NCBI RefSeq assembly: GCF_001983105.1
Contig: NZ_MOMC01000050.1
Span: 5,543-16,360 of the forward strand
DNA from: Pseudofrankia asymbiotica
Lineage (GTDB): Bacteria > Actinomycetota > Actinomycetes > Frankiales > Frankiaceae
Length of the DNA: 10,818 bases
Reading direction: 5' to 3'
Of this stretch, positions 1 to 5,602 are shown one piece after another. Position 1 is the first letter of the stretch, and every line of letters begins with the position of its first letter. The notes beneath the pieces were generated by a model. The model was not told where the DNA came from, searched no databases, and was given only the letters and a program-made list of their open reading frames with translations. The position numbers and the translations under genes are program-made.

Positions 1-24
1 GACGTCAGTGGCTCCGGCCGGGTC

Positions 25-268
25 TGTAGGAACGCGGCGGTCAGGTCGCCGCGCATCCGCTGGCCGAGGGAGAGCTGGCGCACCGGTGTGTCCAGGAACG
101 GCCCGAGATCCAGCATCTCGACGAACCGGGCGAGGTTCGCGCGGAACTGGCCGGGCGGCACCCGGTAAAGGTGGCGGACCAGCTCGAAGCTGTCGCGCAG
201 CGGCAGATCCCACCACAGCGTCGAACGCTGCCCGAACACCACCCCCAGACGCTGCGCTAGGGCGAAGA
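25..268 (-). pseudogene. Internal fragment of a second ABC-2 ATPase gene
   Basis: Read on the minus strand, this stretch encodes about 80 residues that match residues about 143-220 of the complete ATPase at 672-1832. It includes the Q-loop (VVFGQRSTLWWDL) and the ABC signature (LSLGQRM). It lacks the upstream part with Walker A and the downstream part with Walker B and the H-loop. Bases 28-239 align without gaps to 1174-1385 and differ at only five positions (33, 99, 102, 201, 218), all synonymous. From 240 to about 268 the match is clear only at protein level (ALAQRLGVV against ALARRIGVV). Below 25 and above 268 the similarity stops abruptly. It is therefore a truncated gene piece, not a working ATPase. 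Whether it came from a duplicated neighbouring operon or from recombination with a paralogue cannot be told here. Confidence 0.85.
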
Positions 269-660
269 GCTGATTGCTTCGACAAGCCCCTACGGCTCGA
301 CATCGGCGGTCAGCTGGCCCAAGGTGGGAGGCGGGAGGATGTCGCATCTCACTGCGAGTTACGATCACCAGGCTCGATTGCGGAATACATGTCAGTCGAA
401 CACGCAACTCTGCCAGCATCAAGCCCCGGATAGCTGTCGGCGTAGTGGTGGGCCAGCACGAAACGCTTGGCGCCGCTTCGTCGACGGGCTGACGGTGTAC
501 CGGCGGGCGTCGGACCCACTTACGGGCCGCCAGCTGTGAGAGTCAGTCTGGCCCACTAGGTACCGGCGGCTGAGCCCTCTGGCCCAGATTTCCGACAGCC
601 CAACAGCGGATGGTGGATGAGAACTGGCACCGCCGACTTTCGGGAGCCAACCCATCACAG
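269..660. other. Gene-poor stretch between ATPase fragment and ABC operon
   Basis: About 390 bases with no coding region I recognise. Base composition is visibly less GC-rich than the flanks and the regular G/C third-position pattern is lost in every frame. The open frames present (for example 419-658 minus and 274-492 plus) have no recognisable motif and no convincing ribosome binding site. Two short direct repeats occur: a 10-base one (GTACCGGCGG at 497-506 and 560-569) and a 9-base one (TCTGGCCCA at 547-555 and 578-586). The stretch begins exactly where similarity of the ATPase fragment ends, so it looks like a decayed or rearranged junction. No transposase or terminal inverted repeat was found. 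Confidence 0.5.
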
Positions 661-685
661 CCGCGGCGACGCTAGTTCGCCGCGG
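661..685 (-). terminator. Hairpin over the ATPase stop codon, possible operon terminator
   Basis: CCGCGGCGA at 661-669 pairs perfectly with TCGCCGCGG at 677-685, giving a 9-bp GC-rich stem with a 7-base loop. The loop contains the TAG stop codon of the ATPase (672-674). No run of U follows on the transcript, which is common for actinobacterial terminators but makes the call uncertain. It is the only strong hairpin seen at the end of the exporter operon. Confidence 0.45.
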
Positions 686-1832
686 GTTCGGCGGCAGGGC
701 GAGGTTCCGGTCCTGTTGTGTAGAGGCGGGTGATGACGTCCTCGATGGGGGGTTCCCGGATCGCGAGGTCGACGAGGGGGTAGCGGGCGGCGATCTCGGC
801 GACGAGCGGAGCGGCGCTGGCGCGGGCGGGGAAGGCCAGCCACTGGCGGGGGCCGTCGACGCGGATGACGTGGGCGCCGGGCGTGGCGACGGTGAGCGGG
901 GGCATCGGCGCGGCCAGGTCGACGACGAGCGTGCGCTCGCCGCCGAGCCGTTCGCGCAGCGTCGCGAGGTCGCCGTCGAAGCCGAGCCGGCCGTGGTCGA
1001 TCACCAGGACGCGCTGGCAGAGCTGCTCGATGTCGGCGGTGTCGTGCGTCGTCAACATGATCGTGGTCGCCTGTTCGCGGTTCTTCTCGGCCAGGAACGC
1101 GCGCACAGCCGCCTTGGAGACGACGTCGAGACCGATGGTCGGCTCGTCGAGGTAGACGATCGACGGATCGTGCAGGAAGGCGGCGGTCAGGTCGCCGCGC
1201 ATCCGCTGGCCGAGGGAGAGCTGGCGCACCGGTGTGTCCAGGAAGGGGCCGAGATCCAGCATCTCGACGAACCGGGCGAGGTTCGCGCGGAACTGGCCGG
1301 GCGGCACCCGGTAAAGGTGGCGGACCAGCTCGAAGCTGTCGCGCAGGGGCAGATCCCACCACAACGTCGAACGCTGCCCGAACACGACGCCGATCCGGCG
1401 GGCGAGCGCGATCCGCTGGTGGGCCGGGTCGAGGCCGGCGACCCGTAGCCGGCCCGCGCTCGGCGTCAGCACCCCGATCAGCATCTTGATCGTCGTGCTC
1501 TTCCCGGCGCCGTTCGGGCCGAGGTAGCCGATGATCTCCCCGGCTCGCACGGTGAACGACACGTCCCGCACCGCGTGGACGTCGATCCGCTCACGCCGCA
1601 GCCGCTGCCCGGCGATCCGCCGCCGCTGGACGAACGTCTTCCTGACCCGCTCGGCCTCGATCACGATCTCGGAACCCGGACCGGCCGATGCCCCGGCCAG
1701 GCCAGCCGGGGCCAGGCCGGCCGGGGCCAGGCCGGCCGGGGTCAGATCGCCCGAGGTCAGACCGCCTGTGGGCGCGTCGGGCGGTGGCCGGCGCTGCCGC
1801 GGCGGGGTCGGCTCCTGGCCTGGCGCGGTCAT
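672..1832 (-). CDS. ABC-2 type exporter, ATP-binding protein (COG4586 type)
   Basis: A 386-residue ATPase that would power the two permeases encoded just upstream. Visible motifs in order: Walker A GPNGAGKS (105-112), Q-loop glutamine in FGQ (163), signature LSLGQ (205-209), Walker B IVYLDE (225-230) and H-loop histidine in TTHD (273). The WWDLPLRDSFEL segment after the Q-loop and the roughly 100-residue C-terminal extension are typical of the COG4586 branch of ABC-2 ATPases. Its substrate is unknown in general and nothing here names it. The ATG at 1832 is chosen because it lies 17 bases after the permease stop; the open frame runs back to 2195 only because it overlaps the permease gene. The ribosome binding site is weak (GACGAG), suggesting translation coupled to the upstream gene. 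Residues about 20-50 are a repetitive Ala/Gly/Leu/Pro tail not found in typical members. A fragment of a near-identical gene lies at 25-268. Confidence 0.9.
   Translation of the reverse strand: MTAPGQEPTPPRQRRPPPDAPTGGLTSGDLTPAGLAPAGLAPAGLAGASAGPGSEIVIEAERVRKTFVQRRRIAGQRLRRERIDVHAVRDVSFTVRAGEIIGYLGPNGAGKSTTIKMLIGVLTPSAGRLRVAGLDPAHQRIALARRIGVVFGQRSTLWWDLPLRDSFELVRHLYRVPPGQFRANLARFVEMLDLGPFLDTPVRQLSLGQRMRGDLTAAFLHDPSIVYLDEPTIGLDVVSKAAVRAFLAEKNREQATTIMLTTHDTADIEQLCQRVLVIDHGRLGFDGDLATLRERLGGERTLVVDLAAPMPPLTVATPGAHVIRVDGPRQWLAFPARASAAPLVAEIAARYPLVDLAIREPPIEDVITRLYTTGPEPRPAAEPAAN
1686..1760 (-). repeat. 15-bp in-frame tandem repeat in the ATPase N-terminal tail
   Basis: Five degenerate 15-base units. 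The central ones (1701-1715, 1716-1730, 1731-1745) are almost identical (core GCCGGCCGGGGCCAG). In frame they encode repeated five-residue blocks of the form AGLAP upstream of the nucleotide-binding domain. The array looks like replication-slippage expansion of a disordered tail and could vary in length between strains. Confidence 0.75.
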
Positions 1833-1849
1833 GAGGGTCTCGTCATGGG

Positions 1850-2770
1850 TCAGCTCCCCGTACTCCGGTAGCGCCGCACGCCGGCCCGCCAGGCGAGCGC
1901 GGCCAGGCCGACCGCGACGGCCGCGACCAGCGGCGAGGCGAAGCGCAGCGCCGTCGGCAGGCCGAGCGGGTCGGGCCGGGACAGGACGTGCAGCGCCGGC
2001 AGCCAGCTCACGAACCCGATGGGCAGCACGACGGTGAGCAGCAGCGCCAGGTGGTGGCCGTAGACCGTCATCGGGTAGCGCGCGGCGAGCGCCGAGCCCT
2101 GGGTGCTCGCCGCGACGGCGACCGTCGCGTCCGGGGCGACGAACAGCACCGCCGCCGTCGCGACGAAGGCGCTCGCGGCCAGGACAGCGCCGCACAGGAC
2201 CATCGCCGGCACCAGCAGGACCCGGTCCGGCGTCCAGTGGACGTGCAGGGCGAGGCAGCTCACGACGACGATCACCGCCGGCTGGGCCACCCGGGCGACG
2301 CGCTGCGGGGAGAACGCCATCGTCGCCGTCTGGACCAGCACGCTGACCGGGCGGATCAGCACCACGTCGAACCGGCCGTCGCGAATGTGCCAGCCCAGCC
2401 GGTCGACCGGGCCGACGAACGCCTCGGCCAGCGCGAACGCGAGGGCCGACGTGCCGTACAGGAACGCCACCTCGGCCAGCGAGAACCCCTCGAGCGCGGA
2501 CAGGTGCGCGAAGACGATCCCGATCGCGGCGAGGTCGAGAACGGTCGCCGCGGCCTCGGTGAGCGAGCGCAGCGCGAGCGACGTCCGGTACTGCGCCGCC
2601 TCCCGGAACGCGACCCGCACGAGCAGCATGTACGCCCGCGCCTCCGCCCGCAGCAGCCCGCCGATTCCCCGAACGCCCCGGACCGCGCCGGCCCCACGGT
2701 CACCACGGACCCCACGGGCCTCGCGGACTCGGCGGACCCCCGCGACCGGGCCTGTCTTCCCGCTGGCCAC
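1850..2770 (-). CDS. ABC-2 type exporter permease (COG3694 type)
   Basis: A 306-residue integral membrane protein of the ABC-2 permease family. About six hydrophobic segments are visible after residue 75, among them VLDLAAIGIVFAHL, PAVIVVVSCLALHV, VLLVPAMVLCGAVLAAS and a C-terminal LVAAVAVGLAALAW. The segment RDGRFDVVLIRPVSVLVQ (a Gly-x-x-Asp-x-x-Leu-x-Arg-Pro type motif) and the late YPMTVYG...LLTVVLPIGF...PAL segment are characteristic of this family. It would pair with the permease encoded by the preceding gene and the ATPase encoded by the next. The GTG start at 2770 is 6 bases after the upstream stop. It gives an unusual Arg/Gly/Val-rich N-terminal tail (residues 10-40). An ATG at 2629 (residue 48), with GGAGG 11 bases upstream, is an alternative start that would remove the tail but trims very close to the conserved part. 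Confidence 0.85.
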   Translation of the reverse strand: MASGKTGPVAGVRRVREARGVRGDRGAGAVRGVRGIGGLLRAEARAYMLLVRVAFREAAQYRTSLALRSLTEAAATVLDLAAIGIVFAHLSALEGFSLAEVAFLYGTSALAFALAEAFVGPVDRLGWHIRDGRFDVVLIRPVSVLVQTATMAFSPQRVARVAQPAVIVVVSCLALHVHWTPDRVLLVPAMVLCGAVLAASAFVATAAVLFVAPDATVAVAASTQGSALAARYPMTVYGHHLALLLTVVLPIGFVSWLPALHVLSRPDPLGLPTALRFASPLVAAVAVGLAALAWRAGVRRYRSTGS

Positions 2771-2776
2771 CGGTCG

Positions 2777-3616
2777 TCAGCCGCCCTGCGTGACGACGCG
2801 GCGCAGCGCCAGGCGGGTGAGCAGGCCGCTCGCGCCCAGCAGGACAAGCGCCCAGGCCGCCTGGAACGCCAGTGCCTGGCCGATCCCCGTCCCACCGGCC
2901 GGGCGCAGGTAGATGTCCATCGGGACCTGCACGATCGCGCCGAACGGCAGCACCCTCGCGACCTCGCCGAAGGCGCCGGGAAAGATGGTCAGCGGCAGCA
3001 CCGCGCCGGAGAAGAACGTCATCGTCAGCGACGACACCGCGAGCGTCCCACGCGCGTCGGTGACCCAGAACGCGGTGAGCGCGACCAGGTAGCGAATCCC
3101 GAAGCTGACCAGCAGCGCGAACACCAGACTGACGGCGAACCCGGCCGCCGCGGCCCCCGACGCGGGCAGAACGACCCCGAACAACGCGACGCCCACGGCC
3201 CCGGCCGGGACGGCGCGGCTGACCAGGAACACGGCCGCCCGCCCGATCTCCCGCGCGAGCCACCAGCGCAGGAACCCGAACGGCCTCGCCACGTCGATGA
3301 CGATCCCGCCGTTCTCCACCCGCCCCGGCACGTCGATCATGCCGCCGAACGCCGCGAACGTCGTCATCAGGGCCTGCCCGAGCACGACGAACGTGACCGC
3401 CCGCCGCGTGTCGTAGCCCGCGAGCCCCGGCTGGGCCTCCCATACCGCCAGTGCCAGGTACCCGCGCAGCACGGTCAGCGTCACGTTCGACAGCACGGAC
3501 GCGGCGACCGTCGCCCGGTACGCGACGTTCGCCCGGGCGCTCGCCGCCGCGACCGCCACCCAGCCGCGCAGCTCGGCGAGGGCTCCCGGCGGGTGCGCGG
3601 CGGCGGCGACGGTCAC
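2777..3616 (-). CDS. ABC-2 type exporter permease (COG4587 type)
   Basis: First gene of the exporter operon: a 279-residue membrane protein with about six hydrophobic segments. Two family hallmarks are seen: ENGGIVIDVARPFGFLRWW (the Gly-x-Ile-x-x-Asp-x-x-Arg-Pro region) and the late FFSGAVLPLTIFP...LPF...VPMDIYL region. It would form the transmembrane channel with the second permease. Two adjacent start codons are possible: TTG at 3619 and GTG at 3616. The GGAGG ribosome binding site lies 6 bases before the TTG and 9 before the GTG. GTG is preferred because TTG starts are rare in such genomes; the protein differs by one residue. The gene is divergent from the DUF2071 gene, so its promoter should lie within 3620-3800, where I could not single out convincing -35 and -10 boxes. 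Confidence 0.86.
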   Translation of the reverse strand: MTVAAAAHPPGALAELRGWVAVAAASARANVAYRATVAASVLSNVTLTVLRGYLALAVWEAQPGLAGYDTRRAVTFVVLGQALMTTFAAFGGMIDVPGRVENGGIVIDVARPFGFLRWWLAREIGRAAVFLVSRAVPAGAVGVALFGVVLPASGAAAAGFAVSLVFALLVSFGIRYLVALTAFWVTDARGTLAVSSLTMTFFSGAVLPLTIFPGAFGEVARVLPFGAIVQVPMDIYLRPAGGTGIGQALAFQAAWALVLLGASGLLTRLALRRVVTQGG

Positions 3617-3786
3617 CAACGGCCCCCTCCCCGTCCCCGGCCCCGCCCGGCGCCGCGCGGACTTGGAGCGGCTGCGCCGAAAGGTCTCGACATCGACCGT
3701 AGAACGCGGGCGAGCACCGGTGTGGCGAAACCAGCCAGGACCCGTGCCGTACCTGTGGTCCCGTCGCCACGCGCGCCCGCAGAGTC

Positions 3787-3811
3787 GAGGGGAGCGACTA
3801 TGGAGCCATGA
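3787..3811 (+). promoter_or_regulatory. Ribosome binding site with three-codon overlapping mini-ORF
   Basis: A strong GAGGGGAG (3787-3794) sits 5 bases before an ATG at 3800 that opens only ATG-GAG-CCA-TGA. That stop overlaps the ATG of the DUF2071 gene (3808) in the arrangement ATGA. The Shine-Dalgarno is better spaced for the mini-ORF than for the real gene (13 bases). This could mean translation of the main gene by re-initiation. Alternatively the GGAG at 3802-3805, only 2 bases before the start, is unimportant and the ribosome simply uses 3808. Confidence 0.4.
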
Positions 3812-4782
3812 GCGCTCACGACCGGTCCGGGGCCGCGACGAGTGGCGACGCCCCCTCGCCGCCGGTCCTGGACGGCTCCGGGCCGGCGGGCTCCGGCCGG
3901 GCGGCCTCCGGGCTCGCTGACTCCGGACCCGCTGGCTCCGGACCCGCTGGCTCCGCCGTCCGGCCCGACCCGCCCGCGCCGACGGCCGGCGTCCCGGTCG
4001 CGGCGGGTGACCCGGCGGCCGGGACCTGCCCGTTCACGGTCGAACGGCCCGTCATGCGGCAGCGATGGGAGCGGCTGACGTTCCTGCACTGGCCCTACGG
4101 GGCGGACGCCGTCCAGCGGCTGCTGCCGACGGGTCTCACGGCCGAGACGTGCGACGGGGCGGCCTGGGTGAGCCTGGTGCCCTTCTTCATGCAGGTACGG
4201 AGCGGCCGGCGCGACCTGGCCGCGCCCTGGGCCAGCTTCTTCCCGGAGACCAATGTGCGGACATATGTCCGTGACGAGCGCGGCCGCCCGGGGATCTGGT
4301 TCCTCTCGCTGGACGCGGCGCGGTGGGGCGCGGTCGCCGTCGCCCGGACGACCTACCGGCTGCCGTACTTCTGGTCGTCGATGCGGCTGTCCGAGGAGGC
4401 CGGCCACGGCGCCGACAGCGGAACCGGCGCCGACAGCGGCGCCGGCGGCGGCACGACGACCTACACCTGTCGGCGGCGCTGGCCCGGCCCGCGCGGGGCG
4501 GCGAGCCGCGTGGCGGTCCGGCCGGGCGAACGCATCCCGGATGCCGAGCTGGACGCCCGCGACCATTTCCTGACGGCCCGGTTCCGCCTGTTCAGCCCGG
4601 TCCGCTCGGGCTCGCCACGCACCGCCCGCGCCTGGCACCGCCCCTGGCCGCTGCACCGCGTCGAGCTGCTCGACCTCGACGACGCGCTGGTGACCACCGC
4701 CGGCCTGCCGGCCCCGGAAGGCGCGCCGCTCGCGCACTACTCTCCCGGCGTCGACGTCCGCATCGGCCGCCCGGAGAGCTGA
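3808..4782 (+). CDS. DUF2071 (YqjF-like) family protein
   Basis: A 324-residue soluble protein whose residues about 80-322 match the pattern of the DUF2071 family (COG3361/YqjF-like; function not established). Visible hallmarks: PVMRQRWERLTFLHWPY (82-98), LLPTGL...DGAAWVSLVPFFM (105-128), PETNVRTYV (146-154), GIWFLSLDAARWGAVAVAR (162-180) and YRLPYFWSSM (183-192). Before the domain lies a 75-residue Gly/Ser/Ala/Pro-rich tail with five-residue repeats that the family does not need. A second small Gly/Asp/Ser insertion sits at residues 200-215. The ATG at 3808 is the only good start for the full frame. If the tail is not translated, M83 is the fallback, but codon use in the tail is as G/C-biased as in the domain. 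It lies divergent from the ABC exporter and 225 bases before the reductase gene. No signal peptide or membrane segment is seen. Confidence 0.87.
   Translation: MSAHDRSGAATSGDAPSPPVLDGSGPAGSGRAASGLADSGPAGSGPAGSAVRPDPPAPTAGVPVAAGDPAAGTCPFTVERPVMRQRWERLTFLHWPYGADAVQRLLPTGLTAETCDGAAWVSLVPFFMQVRSGRRDLAAPWASFFPETNVRTYVRDERGRPGIWFLSLDAARWGAVAVARTTYRLPYFWSSMRLSEEAGHGADSGTGADSGAGGGTTTYTCRRRWPGPRGAASRVAVRPGERIPDAELDARDHFLTARFRLFSPVRSGSPRTARAWHRPWPLHRVELLDLDDALVTTAGLPAPEGAPLAHYSPGVDVRIGRPES
3874..3957 (+). repeat. 15-bp in-frame repeats in the DUF2071 N-terminal tail
   Basis: Roughly five 15-base units encode blocks of the form SGPAG or SGRAA. The last two units (GACCCGCTGGCTCCG at 3926-3940 and 3941-3955) are exact copies. 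The period keeps the frame and lengthens a disordered tail ahead of the conserved domain. Confidence 0.7.
4408..4439 (+). repeat. 18-bp period direct repeat inside the DUF2071 gene
   Basis: GGCGCCGACAGCGG occurs at 4408-4421 and again at 4426-4439, with a period of 18 bases. It encodes the Gly-Ala-Asp-Ser-Gly insertion around residues 201-212, in a loop between two conserved blocks. Confidence 0.6.
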
Positions 4783-4841
4783 GCATCCGGCCGCCCCGTT
4801 CCCGCCGGTGGCGGGTGTCCCGCACGTTCTCGCCGGCAGCG

Positions 4842-4881
4842 CACCGTTACCGCCCGGAAAGGCCGCAGGCCGGCAACGGTG
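4842..4881 (+). other. Imperfect hairpin between DUF2071 and reductase genes
   Basis: CACCGTT (4842-4848) pairs with AACGGTG (4875-4881), and CCG (4850-4852) with CGG (4871-4873) continues the stem after one mismatch. It lies 60 bases after the DUF2071 stop and 126 before the reductase start. It could terminate the first transcript or form part of the second gene's leader. A smaller perfect stem (CCCGCC 4801-4806 with GGCGGG 4810-4815) lies 19 bases after the DUF2071 stop. No U-run follows either. Confidence 0.3.
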
Positions 4882-5007
4882 AGCCGCCGGTGGGGGTGCG
4901 TGCTCCATGTGATGTGCTGTCGCCGCAAACCGAGCACCTACCCAGCCGATGTCCCGGCCCTGGACGCGTCCGGCGTGGCCAGATCACTGTCGATCGAGGA
5001 GAAAGCC

Positions 5008-5454
5008 GTGACGATGCCAAGCGACATGCGGGAGTTCAACCGGTCGGTCGTCGCCGACTTCCGCGCGAACGGCGGAGAGCTCAGCGACGGGATGCTGAAG
5101 GGGTCGCGCGTGGTGCTGCTGACGACCGTCGGCGCGCGCGGCGGCGCCGAGCACACCACCCCGCTCGCCTTCTTCGCCGACGGCCCGGACCGGATCGTGC
5201 TGTGGGCGTCGAACATGGCGGCGCCGAAGCACCCGGACTGGTACGCCAACCTGGCGGCGAACCCGTCCGTCACCGTCGAGGTGCCCGGTGCCGACGGCAT
5301 CGACCGCTACCAGGCGACGGCGAGCATCGCCAGCGGCGACGAGCGGGCCCGGCTGCTCACCGCGCTCGCCGAGTTCAACGAGAAGATGGCCGCCCACCAG
5401 ACGATGACCGAGCGCGAGATCCCGCTGGTCGTCGTCGAACGCGCCGCCCAGTAG
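5008..5454 (+). CDS. F420H2-dependent reductase, Ddn/nitroreductase-like family
   Basis: A 148-residue protein of the deazaflavin-dependent (Ddn-type) split-barrel family. These enzymes take hydride from reduced coenzyme F420 to reduce quinones or nitroaromatic compounds, usually in the cytoplasm or at the membrane face. Visible features: LKGSRVVLLTTVGARGG (30-46) followed by TTPLAFF (50-56), the RIVLWASNM strand (62-70) with PKHPDWYANL (73-82), and the family's ANPSVTVEV (84-92). Length matches the family. The start is the GTG at 5008 because GAGGAG (4996-5001) lies exactly 6 bases upstream. The open frame extends to 4879 but its extra residues are unlike the family. ATG 5014 is a weaker alternative. 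The natural substrate is not deducible; family assignment is firm, exact reaction is inference. Confidence 0.88.
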   Translation: MTMPSDMREFNRSVVADFRANGGELSDGMLKGSRVVLLTTVGARGGAEHTTPLAFFADGPDRIVLWASNMAAPKHPDWYANLAANPSVTVEVPGADGIDRYQATASIASGDERARLLTALAEFNEKMAAHQTMTEREIPLVVVERAAQ

Positions 5455-5530
5455 CGCCACACCGGTCAGCCGCGCCGGCCGGTCGCCTCGATCGCCCCGG
5501 ACCGCCCCGGACCGCCCCGCCCCGCCCCCA

Positions 5531-5568
5531 CGGCCGTGTGGTCGCCTCGGCTGGCGGCAACACGGCCG
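5531..5568. terminator. Likely bidirectional terminator between convergent genes
   Basis: CGGCCGTGT (5531-5539) pairs perfectly with ACACGGCCG (5560-5568), a 9-bp stem that can be extended by inner GCC/GGC pairing. It lies 77 bases after the reductase stop and 35 bases after the stop of the TIR-STAND gene on the other strand, where a shared terminator is expected. The preceding 5490-5530 is a C-rich tract with short repeats of CGCCCCGGAC. Confidence 0.5.
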
Positions 5569-5602
5569 GGGGGCCAGGTGCGGTCCGGCGGCGCCGACCC
5601 GG

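Noticed and set aside
1..1420. Insertion sequence or composite transposon suggested by the two direct ATPase copies
   Set aside because: No transposase, terminal inverted repeats or target-site duplication were found; the repeats are pieces of an ABC ATPase gene.
1833..2195. N-terminal extension of the ATPase frame up to 2195
   Set aside because: It overlaps conserved C-terminal coding sequence of the permease and its translation has no family similarity; the ATG at 1832 fits the operon.
1988..3811. 607-residue plus-strand open frame over the permease genes
   Set aside because: Low-complexity Arg/Asp/His-rich translation typical of an antisense frame; the minus strand encodes two recognisable ABC-2 permeases.
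3613..4908. 431-residue minus-strand open frame over the DUF2071 gene
   Set aside because: No domain pattern, and it covers the divergent promoter region; the plus strand carries clear DUF2071 motifs.
4879..5007. Longer start for the Ddn-like reductase
   Set aside because: The extra 43 residues are unlike the family, and GAGGAG sits exactly 6 bases before the GTG at 5008.
5490..5530. Possible CRISPR-like or short tandem array of CGCCCCGGAC units
   Set aside because: Only two to three imperfect copies without spacers; simple C-rich tract between convergent genes.
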